Of a stretch of 64,000 nucleotides of DNA, positions 50,341 to 63,783 are shown one piece after another; the stretch's first letter is position 1, and every line of letters begins with the position of its first letter. Source of the stretch: Prinia subflava (lineage: Eukaryota > Chordata > Aves > Passeriformes > Cisticolidae); assembly GCF_021018805.1 (NCBI RefSeq), contig NC_086266.1, positions 2,728,001-2,792,000 on the forward strand, read 5' to 3'. A program made the translations under genes and the position numbers. The notes under the pieces are model-generated. The model worked only from the letters and a program-made list of their open reading frames with translations, searched no databases and was not told the origin of the DNA.

Positions 50341-53300
50341 TCAGTGAGAAGTGTTAGGGAAATTTCCCTTTCTTTGGAATAACAAACCAGGAAATCAAAT
50401 CTCCTTTTAGGGTCCCAAGTCGACCATTTCTAAATGATCACAAAGAGCTTAACCCGGGGCCATGTTCCAAAGGTTTGCTGGTTTGGGAACAAAGTTGGGA
50501 TGTGGCTGAGCCTCCACACCTTCCCCAGAAGGAAGAGAGAAGGAAGAGGCGCCTCCAGGGAAAAATTTGGCTAATTTAGCTGCTCCAGTTCACCCATCTC
50601 TGTTGATACTGATCTATGGGAGCAAAGGAATCTTCCTGATTTAACTCCTAAATTAGGGGCTGGGGCTCAGCAGTGCAAATGCCTCACCCCCATCTGCCCC
50701 CACTTTGTGTTGGGATCCCTGAATCTACAGTGAAGGACACCTTGCCCAAGGAATACAAGGAATCCATGAATGCACACCTGAGCAGAGACACAGACAGGGA
50801 AGAAATTGTGTTTGGGAAGAACATCCAGCCCAGGCTTTCCAATATTTTTGAATGGAAGTCCTTTCTTTGTTCAAAATATTTATTTTTTCCCAACCAGAAC
50901 ACATTGTTCCATGAGCTGGAAGTGCCAAGGGCTGGGTTTGTGGCCCACAGTCCTTGCAGAGCAGAACAGCCCAGCCCTGCACACTCAAGCCCAAAGTTCC
51001 AACAATGCAGCACCCCTGGGTGACACTAAATTGTGCTACCAAGGACATCACACAACTTCTCAGTCCGTGAGGCTGCCCAGAGGAAAATTAACCAAAAAGA
51101 ACTTTTATTTATTTCTTAGGCCATCAAAAAAAGGTTGGGTTAGGTCCGTTTTGGATGTTACCTAAACTGGTTCTTCCACCATCACTTGGAAGCAGCATTC
51201 TCACACTATCATAAGACCAACTTTGTAGAATAATCTCACTTGTCCAGCATTAAAGGTTTTTTCCTAATATGAAAATAACCTGGGCTCTGGTTTGGCTAAG
51301 GCAATGAAACTCACTGTGTCAGAAATGCTGTTCTCTGCTGTAAAGCAAGATCAGTTTCTTATTTCACTTCCAAACCACATTGGAACTTCTGTGTGAGAGT
51401 CTGATGATATAAAGTATTCATTCAAAAAAAAAAAGAAAAAGTCTCAAAAAGAAAGGTTAGGCTGAGCTGTAAGAAAATTAAGTGCCAATGCACAAACAAG
51501 GACAGATATTCAAAGAGGGAAAACAGAATTTTAAATGAAAAAGCCTGTCAAGTATTCAAGAATTAATTAAGAATAGATCTAAAGTACATGAATATTCTAC
51601 TTGAGTGGCTGTAGTATCATCAAACTTTTGCTAATAAAGCAGCCATTTCTTCTGACACTATCTCCTAAAGATTGATATTTCTTACATTATAACTGCTCTA
51701 CCACTTCTTAATTGAGGAGATATTTTGTGATCCTGTAGTTAGGGACGTGAAAATATGTGTTATTTCAGTACTGCCCTGTAACATAAAAGACACTGATAAA
51801 ACTGATGCACTTCATTATAGCCTGGAGATTCTTCAGAATACTGAGTTGCAGGAGAACCAAAAGCTGGTTTCAAAAATTTGGATTATGACTCCTTTACATT
51901 CACATATGTCAGACTCTTGAACAGAAGACAGGTGTGAGGTTGGTTTGTAAATATATTGCTTATTGCAACCAAGTAAATCTTTGCAAATCCAGCTGGTGTG
52001 AGGACACTGAGGGTAACCAGACCCAACCTATCTCAATGGGACTCCTGACATAAATCACTGCAGCTACCAGGCTGTTTATTTTACACAACTTTCTGATCCC
52101 TCTCCATCAGACAGAGCTAGACACAACCACACAGCCTTGGAGTATGTTTTGGGAAAACAGTCCAACAGTTCCAGATTTCACAAATACCTGTGCAGGAAAG
52201 CATGCAAGTATCTGGTGGAGAGCTGCCAATCAGCTCTGCAGTCTTTAAGTATTTAAAAAGCTTCTTAAAGTAAAAATAATGTGAATTGCCTTTCCTCTCC
52301 TCCACAGCAGAGAAAAAAAATCTATTTTTTTTTTTTTTTTTTAGCTTTTAATAAGCTTGGTAAACGAAGTGTAACCATACCTGCTAAATGACCTAACTGA
52401 TGATCTCCTGGCACGGGGAAGCATTTCTGTCTAACAAAAACAAATCTGCCCACTGTGGGACATTTTGCATTAGGCTCAGAGGAGCGCAGGGAGTAGAGTT
52501 TCCTGCCCTGATTTTGATGCTCTCTACAGGAATTGCCCTCTGGCCCCTTGGCAGGAACTCCATGACCCAGCTGAGCTTTCTACTGAATAGCTCAGCAGGG
52601 TGCAGGAGCCAGTTCCATGGCTTCACATGGTGCAGAAACCTGTGGAGATTTTCTCCTCAACAGCACCTCAGCCATTCTGAAACATCTGCAATAGCCACTA
52701 TTCAAGGGATGGAGGGAGTGGGGAAGAAATTCTCCAGCTGTTACGTCCCTGCTGAATTTTTCTTTATTCCCATCTACTGCCCTCGTGATGATTTTGAAGG
52801 ACACCAAATGGTTTCCATTATTTAGAGTGAAATAACATCTGCTCAACAAATATTGTTACTCCTTGGGAAGCACCTCGTTCAAGCAGCAGCTCTCTTTACA
52901 ACATTACAACACATTTTGGTTTATATTGTATTTGGAAGACACAATCTCACAGACACACCAGAGAAAGGAAGGGGGGAAAGTAGAAATAGCTGCAGACAAA
53001 AAAACCCCTAAGGTGGTGTTTGAAGAAAAGATCTTGTTCTGATATTGAAGAGGGTGGATAGACCACATTCCCCACTTGTAGGGTAACTCAAGAGGAAAAA
53101 TGACCTCTCTTCACTGCACCAGCTCATACACGAGGGGGAAAACTGTCACAGGGAGGTGACCATGCTGAGACAGGCTATGTGAACAGATGGACATGAGGTC
53201 AGTAGCATGGAATAAGTCCAAAGAGATCAGTTTGGGGTTTTATTCAGACTTGAACTGAAAGCTAAAGAAGAGAAATGGAAGTTCCTGAGACTCAGTTTCT

Positions 53301-55670
53301 TTGAGCAGAAAAAGAAATCAGCTTGGAGCACTGAATTGTAAAGATCAGACTTCACATTGCTGATAGAAAGGCTGCTACTGAAATCAAAATGTCCTTTTGG
53401 GCTGCTATGTCTTTCACAACACTTTTTTAGAGCAGACTAGCTCAATAATCCAAAAACTGGGTGGCACCATAGAACCTTGGGTGCTGACAAACCAGAACCC
53501 AGATCCTTGCTGGACTTCACCCCATGACTTGGTCAAACACACAAATCTATTTTAGAAATTTTTAAAATTAATTAAAATGGTAAAAACCATATGAGGATAT
53601 GCCTGCATAGCATGTGGACACCTAGATCTATTTATTCTAATTTTTACACTATCAGCATCATTTGGATGAGGAACTGCAGAAAGAAATAAGATTATGTGCA
53701 AGAATAATCCAGCATTAAACTGATCTAGAGGCATGCTTTTCAGCTTTGTAATTTCTTTTTGTTTAGGGGACAAGTGAATTCAGCAATATCACCGACATTT
53801 CAATTTACTGGAGCTCCACTAATCCTGCAGTTCCTCAGCACCTGTCAGAAGGGCACTGAAGACTTCCCAGGCCCTGCCTATGGAGATGCAGTCATCAAAT
53901 TACAAGAAAAAGCACAGACATCTGCACAGATGACCTCAGAAGAGATCTTTGTAACAGATAAACCCAGGAGTTATTTATTGTACTTCTGGTGAATAACTGT
54001 TTGACCAGATTTAGGGTAATTTTTGGACTAGAGATAACATCTAGCTAATGCTTATACATATAATTTCTGTGTGATCTCAAGTTGTATCATTTGTACGTAT
54101 TTGTACAGTCATTATACAGCTCGTGTGTTTAATGTTATCTGCACCTTCATGTAATGTGCCAGATGAGGTAACCTGTAGTATTTAAAGACATCATGACACT
54201 GAAAGGTCTGTTTCCACAGCTATTAAAACTGTTTAGAGGCACATAAAGCAATATAGTCAGACTGTTAAAAAGAAGTCTTTCAAAGTTTATGTTTTTTAAA
54301 TGTTGATTCTATAACGCTGTGCCAATTCTTACAGATCTGGATTACTGAACAGGGGAACACTAACTTTTTTACTTGCTAATTCATAGTGTTTACAGCCTCA
54401 AAAGAAAAGCAGAAGACATTCTCAGCTCTTTGTAAACCACAAAATTCCTAACAGAGAGTTGAAAAGTCATATCTTTTACAGTCACCTCTAGCTCTTGTTT
54501 TGTTTGCACATCTAAGTTCTTTTTTGAGGGAGGTAAAAAGCCTCAGATGCTATATGAATTTTTAAAGTAATACCTCAAAAATGTGGATGTTACCTTTCTG
54601 CTAGCACTTCATAGTAATATTTTACTTCAGAACACATTAGAGCATATCTGTGGGTTACATTATTTTACCATTACAACTGTTTTTAGAGGAGCAGCTCAAA
54701 AATAATGCGTTTAAGGATGGCAAAGGAAGAAACCCTGTGAACACATAAAAAATTAGGCTTTTGGTAACCTCAAAATCAACACCTGAAGCAGCTCGTTGGC
54801 TGCTGGTGTCAGGGAGGGAGGGATGTGCCTCTCTGGGCTCCAGCCTCTCCTCCTGTAACCTCATTAACAGCAAAACCTGGGGATGCTCTTGCCAAAGCTC
54901 ATCCCGTGGCTCCTGCCCGTGCCAGGACACAGCCTTTGAGCTGAGCACTGAAGGTTTTTTCACGTCCAATGAGTGCTCCAGGAGGAGAAAAAACAGAAGG
55001 AACAATAACTGGAGTGAGGGCAGGAAACACAAAAGCCCCACGGAGCAGCAGGAGCAGCAGGCACAGCAGAGGTACCAACAGACTGATGTCCAACCCTCCG
55101 AGCCACTCAAATTAATGAGCTCCAGAAATGTGGGGTCCCACTGTATTAATGCCCATTCCATAATGTGCTTCCTCCCCCCAGTAAATAGAGGATTCAGGAT
55201 GCCTGGGGTACAGACAGTCTCTTACTGAAGATAATGGGCCCAACTGATTTTAGACACAGGTCCCTTTCCCTGGAGACAGTTCCTAATGATCTTCAGTGTT
55301 ACAAAGGCATGACAAAAATATAAAGCAGTCACATTAGCCCAGATAGATCTTTTACAATTACCTTGGCTCCTGAAAACAGTCCATCATATCTTGCTCACAA
55401 AATTTGTATTTTTCTCTGTTTGCACTCACATAGCTTTGCTTCATTGTACTACAAATGTACTACATTTATTTTTCATGGGCACACCAAAATGCCTTAGATA
55501 AAATAAGCAAGTGTTTCCCAAAGGCTGTTCTTAACTTTACTTTTCTTCCCTAATAGTTATTTGTACTGTGCTTCAGCAAATTTTACTACTGGAAATTGCT
55601 AATGTTACAAATGCAAATTAAAATGAATGCGGATTTTTTTTGCTAATACAGGTTCCAATCCGATACTTAC

Positions 55671-55772
55671 TCCTGCTCTAAACTCTGGAAAGGCTTTCTC
55701 TCCTCTTTGTACTTGTCTCATTGCAAGTAGGTGAGGGTCTGTCCCAAAACAAATTAGTATTTTGTTGGCCAT
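55671..55772 (-). other. Exon-like open segment with strong donor
   Basis: On the minus strand an ATG-initiated frame of 34 codons (MANKILICFGTDPH... ending PEFRAG) meets GTAAGTATC, a near-perfect U1 match, in phase 0. That phase would join in frame to the 45-nt AFF2 exon. A weak acceptor (TTGTTTTGGGACAG) also lies inside it, so an internal exon is an alternative. The peptide does not resemble any AFF segment or family I recognise, and the -1 base before the donor is A rather than G. It may be an alternative first or cryptic exon, or chance. Confidence 0.2.
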
Positions 55773-56789
55773 ATTGTCAAATTAAAACATTTCTTTATGC
55801 TTGCGAGGCAGGAAGCCACAATTTTCAAGCATTAATTACATTCACTGGTGGTAGCGAGTGCATACATACACACTGATACATTAAGAAGCTGTCAGCTTTC
55901 CAAAAATGCCTAGCAGCCCCAAAAAATTAAACATTTGTAATTTATAAAGAACGATTCCGTGTTTTAAGAAAATAAGAGCTTTTGCTGAAATGCATTTTTA
56001 AAATGCAGCATGAGTAAAAAACCCCGATGCTCCTGGCAAAATCTGCAGGGAGAAATGGGGCTTTTGAAACACCCAGGAGTGGGCTGGTTTTGAAGGCTGC
56101 CATGAGACCATGGATGTCTGAAGAAATCATGGACATGGGGTCTGTCTGCCCAAGGTGCCAGGCCTGGAGTGCATTTTTTATCTTCTTCTCTTCTGTTACA
56201 GCCAGGATTTAATGCTCGAGAGATGCAGCTCATGTTGGGACTCAGTTGGTTATTAATTCTTATCCATAGTACAGTCCCACAAGTTGTGAGTTCTAGCTAA
56301 CAAAGTAGAAACTGGCTGTGTCTATCTCTCTACAAGGCCTTTCAAGCACAAATTGTCCAATTATGAGATGACATTTAAATTATGTTTACTTTTAACCCAA
56401 TAACCAACCACTCATGGCCCGCAGTGCAGACTTTGTACCCCATTACAAAAACCCACCCAAACCCAGGAAGAAGAAGGTGAAGAAGAAGGACTGGTCTACA
56501 CCCTAAATCCTCCATCTTGCTTTATATATATTACTATATTCTAAAGCATTAAACTCTAGGTTTTCCACCCTGTGACATCGCACACTTCTATTCAAACTCC
56601 ACACCCACAATCCCAGTGCTATCACTCAATTTTGGAAGCCTGTTCCACGGCCTCAGGACAAATGCAGTGTTTTCTTGAGGATCAGCACAGAAATCCTAAA
56701 ATTCTCAGCCTCCAGGGTTCCAGCAGCCTGGGACATTTGACAAAGCAGCAGAATTAAAACCTCTCTTTGGGCAAGAGCAGCCAGTGTCA

Positions 56790-57050
56790 GGGTGAGCAGA
56801 GCGCCGGCGCTGTGCGAGGGTGGCTGCTGGATGCCCGGCTGCCCCGGGGACACCCAGGGTCCCTGCCACCTTCCCTGCTGCTCCCAGGGCAGGTGAGGCA
56901 CCCAGGGGACCCACAGGTGGCACCCAGGGGACTCACAGGTGGCACCCAACGTGGGTTGCAGCTCTGTTGGTTGCCCGTGCTGCACCACCAGCCAAGCAGC
57001 ACCTCCCGCAGCAGCGCTGGTGCCTGCACAGCATTAATCACTGCAGCAAT
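56790..57050. other. GC-rich patch
   Basis: A locally GC-rich stretch carries about ten CpGs (GCGCCGGCGC, CCCCGGGG) and overlapping reading frames on both strands, typical of GC-rich non-coding DNA. It contains the 22-bp duplication at 56897-56948. It could be a small regulatory island; no exon could be defined. Confidence 0.4.
56897..56948. repeat. 22-bp tandem repeat, 2.4 copies
   Basis: The unit GGCACCCAGGGGACYCACAGGT is present twice, with one C/T difference, plus a partial third copy. It lies within the GC-rich patch. Confidence 0.9.
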
Positions 57051-57766
57051 TAGTCTTGGCCTCTAATGACTATTTGATTGTAGGGCAGATCTGGATTCCC
57101 TGCTCAAGCCTGATGGAGTCAAAAGCATTAGTATCAACACAAAAAGATTTGGCTGTGTGTTTGTGTGTTTTGCTCTAATAACGCTCCAGGACAAACTCAG
57201 GCGAGCGACGTCTGCAATATTTACAGTGACAAAGTGCTACAGTAATGTGCCTCTCTCTGTGCTGAACGATTTGTAAATATCTCATTAAAATGGACTTGGT
57301 TGTTTCTACCTTCTTTACCTTAAACTGGTTCATTCTCCTTGGTTTTTACCAATTTGTGGGAGAAAATGTCAAATTGCACGGTATCAAAACAGCCATTCTA
57401 GTTTGTTATTTTTTGTTTTAAAGACATCCTTAGATACATCATTCTGACACATTTTGTGGTCAAAAAATAGGTTTAAAATTCACATGTTTAGAAAGATTTG
57501 ACATTTCTATTTTATTTTGTTTATTCCTAGAACAGCCTACTTATAACAGCTACATTTGTACCTAACAGCACAAACTAGATATAAATTAATATAAGCAAAT
57601 ACTGCACCTACAGTTTGCTGTGATAACATACTCTATTACTGCATGCTTACACTTAAAATGTGGGAATATAGTGGAAATACAACTTCAATCTATTTCAAAA
57701 CAGTGAGAGGAAAAATGATGTCCAATGGAATCTAAACAAGCTCAAAGAATAATTTAAAAAATAATT

Positions 57767-57788
57767 TTTCTCCTCTATGGAGGAGAAA
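57767..57788. repeat. Short hairpin, 9-bp stem
   Basis: TTTCTCCTC, loop TATG, then the exact complement GAGGAGAAA. It sits in AT-rich intron without a terminator or transposon context; probably incidental. Confidence 0.6.
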
Positions 57789-60700
57789 CACACATGTCTG
57801 GTGTGGCATGTCCAGCAAATATCTTGAAATGGCTTTATTACTTGCCATCTGTTCTGCCATTTTCCCTTAGTGTTTATATACTTTTATAAAAATTCTGCTT
57901 ATATATATGCAACAGATTAGTTTTTACAGGAATGAATCAAATATAATAGCAAAAAGTACTTTATTTTTATATGAAAGGTATAACCAGAAATACAGTGTAA
58001 GAAAGGTAGGGATGTAAGACTGTTCTTGACCATTGAATAATCCTTTTTATACGTCCAATAAATTGACCAAGGAAACTGAGCATGCTTCCAGCCAGGCAAA
58101 GTTTTACTATTCTCCCATGAAACATCCACCACTCTGTTCCTGTTCCATTTCTTTGCAGCTTCTGATTGAAGGAGAATATAAAAACTGTAACTAGGTAAGA
58201 CTGAAATGAAGCAGGGATAGAGCAAAGCCATAAAATCGGGATACAAACTTTCCCAAAGTCTGAAGGTGTTTGAACCCAAGATTTTGGCTGGAAACCATCC
58301 TTAATTTGAAGCAGCATCTGGCAGGCCAAATGCTCTGCAAAACGCTGGCACTGTGAAAGATGAAGTTTCATAGGACACAGAATGCTGGAAGAAACACTTC
58401 CTTCGCAAGGAAGCCAGGTCACAGAGGGAGGGGGATGCAGGATTTGCAGCTGCACGGAGGGACACAGCTCCCACCACCCCTCTTTCAGGATTTGGGCTCA
58501 CTTCAAAAGAGAAAAAACCTCCTGACTGGGTTCATGCAGTGCTGCTGATCCCCTTGTTCCCTCCCTGCTCTTTCAGGGACAAGGGCTGCCAAGGAGACAG
58601 CCCTGGCACTGGGTCTGTGTCACTGCACCTCCCTTGGGCTGTGCCCTGAGCCAGCAGAGCCCATTGCAGCATCCCAGGAATCCTTCCACACCTGGTTTTT
58701 GGTACCTAAAGATGCTCAGGGACAGGAGAAATTTCAAAGACACCTTGGAGCCTGGGGTTCCCAGTGACTTGGAAAGTCCTGAGCGTTTCTGAAAGCCTCA
58801 CTCAGCATTAACCACGTCTCCCATGCTTGGTCTTCTGCCTTAAATTCACCATTTCCCAACCAAAACAGGTAGATGCTTTAACCTGGTATTTCTGCATTTG
58901 GTGTTAAATGATACTTAATTATAGTTGCAAAAGCTATCTGTGTATTTTAACAGCTTGGATGGGGCTGAAAATAAGTGGCTTATTAGCTGCTGTGAGGAAC
59001 ATTTCACAATAGGATCTGCATTTTTCTAGAACTCTGTAATTAAAGTATGCAGTAACGTGGCCACAACGTTTTTAAACAGCTGGCACATGGAGCTGAAAAA
59101 ATAATTAGTTTTCAATAAAAAAAAAGTTGCTTTTTATTAGCCAGGCAAAGTTCTCCAGTGACTTTTAAGGATCTGCCAAGTGAAATTCAAACATGAAAAT
59201 AGAGTCTCTATGCTGGCTGTTATCCAAGCTGAATGAAACACGAATGCACCGATTTGTGCCAAGTATTAGACATGCTGAACTGAGGCAAAGTGGTTAAGTA
59301 TCTCCCCAGGTTGGATGTGACACAAAACAGTCTATCTGCCCCCCAAAAAACTGCTGTGCTCAGGGGGAGGGCACTGCTGTGGCTTTCACTCATTACAGCC
59401 TTCTTCTCCCAGCAGTCAGGAAATGAAAAAGCAGCCCAGGAAACATCAAAATATTCTCTACAAGGAGCTTGGCAGCAAACCCCATGTACCTGGCCTGAGC
59501 TGCTCCATAATTTGGGGCAGGGCAGAGCAAACAGGGTGACAAGGGGAGGTTGGCAGCAGCCAGGTGAGCACTGCCCTGAGCTCACCTGTGGCACAGCTTT
59601 GGCACCCAGGGGCTGCAGGAGAGAGCCCCAAAGGCAGAGCATCTCTGTGTCACCACCTGCACTCTGCTGGTGACAGGGGAACCTGGGACACTTTTTATTT
59701 CATTTCATTTCATCCATAATCCTGACAGCTGTACCTGAGAATGAGTCTGTGGGCATTACCCACTCAGCAAATGGGTTTTAGGTGGTTCTTCCAGTAAATT
59801 CCCTTTGCATTTATACTGATGATGATGTCTTGAAATACAGGCAGCCTGCAGTGAATAAGGCAACCATGAAAAGCTGACTTCACTGGTATGTGCTAAAACA
59901 AGAGGTTCTAGAAGAAGGTGAGACCTTTGGCAGAAAAAATCTATATATTTGGTTTTAATGGTTAAATAATCACGGGTAGGGGAAAACAAACCCAGGCACA
60001 CGAAGGCTACAGCAATTTATGGATATACTGAAAGCCCTCCCAGATTTGCCAGGGTGTTTTCATCTTCCTCATCACTTGACAAAATGTAAAAAGACAAAAA
60101 TTAAGGGAAGTTGTGGTGTCTTCCCATCCCTCATTTTACCACCACTATTTAACTCACAAATACTTAAATAACTGATCACTTGAAGGCTTATAATTTATTA
60201 TTCCCAGCTATTGGGAACTCACAGGGCCAGTTCTTCCAAGTTGTATGGTGGAATTACAACTGAAAATTGAGTGCTTATCTGAGAGCCCCAAACAAACCCT
60301 GATTCAAGCCAGCACCTAAAGGTACTTTGGCCCACTCCATCCCACAGCTGCTCTAAGAGTTATTTCCACAGTGCAGTTTGTCTGCTGATTTACTACTACT
60401 GCTAAATGAATTCTAAAATTTGCTTAAATATTTGCGTTTGAAGCTGAGGGAAAAATCAAAATTTGCTTTGTTAGCAAAGGTTGGGTGTAATAAAATGGAA
60501 ATAGGCTGTCTGCTCCCCAACACCCCCACCTAGCAGCTCAGAACAATTAGGCAAACTGTGGTAGATGAGTTCCAAGGACAGGGGAAAGAGAGGCAGATTT
60601 GTATTTCATGCTCCAATAAGGATAATTGCCATGCTATTGTTAATTTAATATATAAATAAAAGCAGAATGGAAATGTATTTCAGAGTTAAGAGTATTCTAT

Positions 60701-62244
60701 AGGGTCCCCTTCTGCAGCACAATGCAAAAGAAAGCCAAACCTGGAACTAGTTATTTCAATATATATTTTAATTAAAACATATGGGCTATTTTCAGGTGGA
60801 TAAAATCACAGTGGATTCACTGGCAAAGGACTGACTGAAGCTGCATTTACACACTGAGCAAACCTGGTGTTAAATCATTGCAGCAAAGGTGCTCTGTCCA
60901 GAAGGCTTTCAAGTATCACAAGTAAAATAAGTCTGGGTTGCTTAAGTTCTTACAGCTGATCCCCTTTCATGGAAAAAGCCAATTACAGATCACAGATGTC
61001 TCGACTAATCCTTTTAAATATCACAGAGGCAGGAAATAATGTGAAAGTGCAATAAATGACAATTTGTATAGTTTGAGCAGGGGTGGAATAAGACAGCACA
61101 TGAAAAACAAACACCAAAAGGCTCAAATGTACAAAGGAAAAATAAAGGCTTATATTAACATTCAAGCTCAGTATGGCAAAACTGGAGACCATGGGCTAGA
61201 TCCTGTTCTGATTTACAGCCTGTAAATCCCTTTCAACTGCATGAAGAAAAATTAAGCACAGAGTGTCTGCCTGCTCTATTGAATTTCTTATTCCTCCTCC
61301 TTTCACCTCCTTCCCCTTTATTTTGACACCGCATTTTATTCTAACTTTTCTATAATTTCTGAAATTTATTTTAAAACAGAGAAAGGAAAATTCTGCTTTC
61401 TGACAGTGCCCGCATCTTTCCAAGGCATATGTCTGGTAATTAGCATGGTGGGATCATTAGCATAAATATACAAAGAAATTTGATTTTCGAACACAAATCC
61501 CGTTTTTGCTACGGAGCAATACAGGACAGGTGACAGGCCCAGCTGGGAAACCTCTTTTTCATTTTTCTGTGACCACAAATCAGACATCTTGGGCTCACAG
61601 CAGGACAGGCTCTACTGGCAGTAATTGGCACCATCTGTAGCTGTCAGAGCAGTGCCTGGCATTCCAGCATTTCATCTTTCCAGTCAAGGCATTCATCACT
61701 AGTCCAAAACTCAGCCAGCTGACACTGAAAGATTAACTTGCATTGATTTGCTTGGATAAGCTCGCCTGTGCCTCAGTTGGTACTGAACATTCCTGTTAAA
61801 CAGCCATCAGCATCACAAGATGTTTACAAGGTGATTGTCTACTCAGCTCTTCCTCCATCCCTTTACTCGCTCCTAATGTGTTTTCAATTATTATCATTTA
61901 AGAGATGGTGGATTAAAAGAAAGGAGAGTGAAGGTAGCCAGCTGAATAAAAGGATTAGAAATTCACAGCAGTGCCTCTTCCCTGCTCTGAAATCAGCAGT
62001 TTCTCCCACCCCTGTGTGTGTCATGAGGAAGAAACTTGTTGATTTGGGGGTTCAGCAACAGAGCGAGTCTCCTCCAGCTGTCAGTCTTGATGATAAAACT
62101 AAATGAAACCGTTATTATTTTCAAATGCAATTTTCCAGCACTTGGGTAATTTAGTTTGCATTTTCCAGGAAAGCTTTACAGCAGCTACACCAGATGCAAA
62201 GTTCAACCTCTCTCTCTTAATCACCTAACACCATAGCTACTTAC

Positions 62245-62283
62245 CAGTGTTTTTAAGCCTCTGATGTGTTCAAAGCCCACAGC
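62245..62283 (-). other. Possible cryptic 39-nt exon
   Basis: On the minus strand GATTAG precedes 39 nt that are open in phase 0 (AVGFEHIRGLKTL) and end CACTG before a consensus GTAAGTAGC donor. The acceptor lacks a pyrimidine tract and the peptide matches no AFF segment I know, so this is probably a decoy splice-site pair. Confidence 0.12.
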
Positions 62284-63112
62284 CTAATCTTTCACAGTCA
62301 TACAAGGGTCATTACTACTTCAATTTAGAAACCTAACATATTCTGTAGAATGTTTTTGGGTGAACAAATTGCAATTTGAAAGTTGAAAATTCATGTCTAT
62401 TTTAGCAAATGACAGATAAATATAACGACCTCCCAGGCAAACCTAAGACAGTGAAATTTGTGAGTTTCACAAAAATGACAATCCTCTTCCTTAAAAATGA
62501 AAGCAATGCTTTTTCTGTGAGTAAATAAAGGGGATTATTGGGGGCTTTTAAATCTCCTATTATAGCTTTATCAAAATCCTGCCCAGAAATCCTTATTCCT
62601 GCTCTCTCCTGGGCATTTCCTCAGTAATGACTTATTTCCCACACCCCACACATGTCCATACAGAGCTCGTTGGTAGTTTTAGGGTTTTGGGGCTTTCTCT
62701 GTGTACCTATTTCAGAGCAAAAGCTCCCTCCTCTCATGTTTCATTTTGCACCCATTCTGGGATGAAACTCTAAGGGCTGACAAGTCGGATTTAACACTGA
62801 GCAGCACCTGAGCTGTTGATGCAGAGCATTTACAGAGCACAGTAAAAGAGGATGCAGAGATGCCAGCCAACTCCTCCTGTCTGAACCAGCTCAATTGGAG
62901 CAGGGGGCAACATCAGCCCAGCCCAGACAGGGGGCTCAGAGCCCTGAACAGACCCAGCACCTCCTCTAACCCCTAGAGACTGCTGCTGATGTAACAAAAG
63001 AAGCATTCCTGGGACAGAAATGGCCTCCTGTCCATGTCCACATGAATGTTACAGCACAGGAGTGTGTGTGTTAGCAAAGGCAGGCACTTTTCCACTGCTC
63101 TGGGAGGGGATA

Positions 63113-63222
63113 GATGGAGTTTTAAAGGATGGATGTTTTTAAGGATGGAGTTTTAAAGGATGGATGTTTTTAAGGATGGAGTTTTAAAGGATGGATGTTT
63201 TAAGGATAGAGTTTTGAAGGAT
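63113..63222. repeat. 31-bp minisatellite, about 3.6 copies
   Basis: Copies of a 31-bp unit occur at 63113-63143, 63144-63174 and 63175-63204, plus a partial copy. Each unit is itself a dimer of related halves, GATGGAGTTTTAAAG and GATGGATGTTTTTAAG. It starts about 300 bp upstream of the CR1 fragment. Confidence 0.92.
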
Positions 63223-63409
63223 GCTCCAGCAGTGATGAGCTCAGGCTGCACAGGGCAGGTGTGCCTCCACGGTGCCCTGCTCACCTGGGGGGGAGAAAAG
63301 CTGAAAGAAAAGTTAAAAAGCAAAGTGTTCACAGAGAGAAAGCACTGTGAGGGTGCACGAGCTGCTGACATCAAGCTGTTAGGGTGTCCAGGAGGACACA
63401 AGGAGGGTG

Positions 63410-63783
63410 CAGGGTCTGGAGGAGAAGCTGTGTGAGGAGCAGCTGAGGGCACTTGAGACAGAGGAGAACTCACTGAGGATTTCAACATCCTCAAGAGGAG
63501 GCAGGCACAGACCCCTCCACTCTCAGGACTCAAGGGAATGGCATGAGGGTGAGTCAGGAGAGGTTGAGGCTGGATTTTGGGAGATGGTTCCTCACCCAGA
63601 GCGTGGCTGGGCAGTGGAGCAGCTCCCAGGAGAGTGGTCACAGCACCAAGGCTGACAGAGCTCAGCAAGTGTTTGGAAAACACTCTGAGGCACATGGCAG
63701 CATTGCTGGGGTGTAGGGCCAGGAGCTGGACTCTGATGACCCTGCTGGATCCCTTCCAACTCAGCCTATTCTGTGATTCTGTG
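63410..63783 (+). mobile_element. CR1 LINE 3' fragment, plus strand
   Basis: It carries the standard bird CR1 3' sequence in the sense direction: GGTTCCTCACCCAGAGCGTG, GGTCACAGCACCAAGGCTGA, GGCACATGGCAGCATTGCTG, then GGGCCAGGAGCTGGACTC, CCCTTCCAACTCAGCC and the terminal ATTCTGTGATTCTGTG. The reverse transcriptase region is absent, as expected for a 5'-truncated copy; the left edge is approximate. Long reading frames across it on either strand are incidental. Confidence 0.92.

Noticed and set aside
54655..55161. 168-codon minus-strand frame with a Leu/Cys-rich hydrophobic stretch
   Set aside because: The hydrophobic run comes from CAG/GGA-rich DNA read antisense; an overlapping plus-strand frame of similar length exists and no homology is recognised.
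57917..58455. Two overlapping minus-strand frames of 120 and 162 codons
   Set aside because: Neither shows a recognisable domain, start context or splice structure; two overlapping frames of similar length suggest chance.
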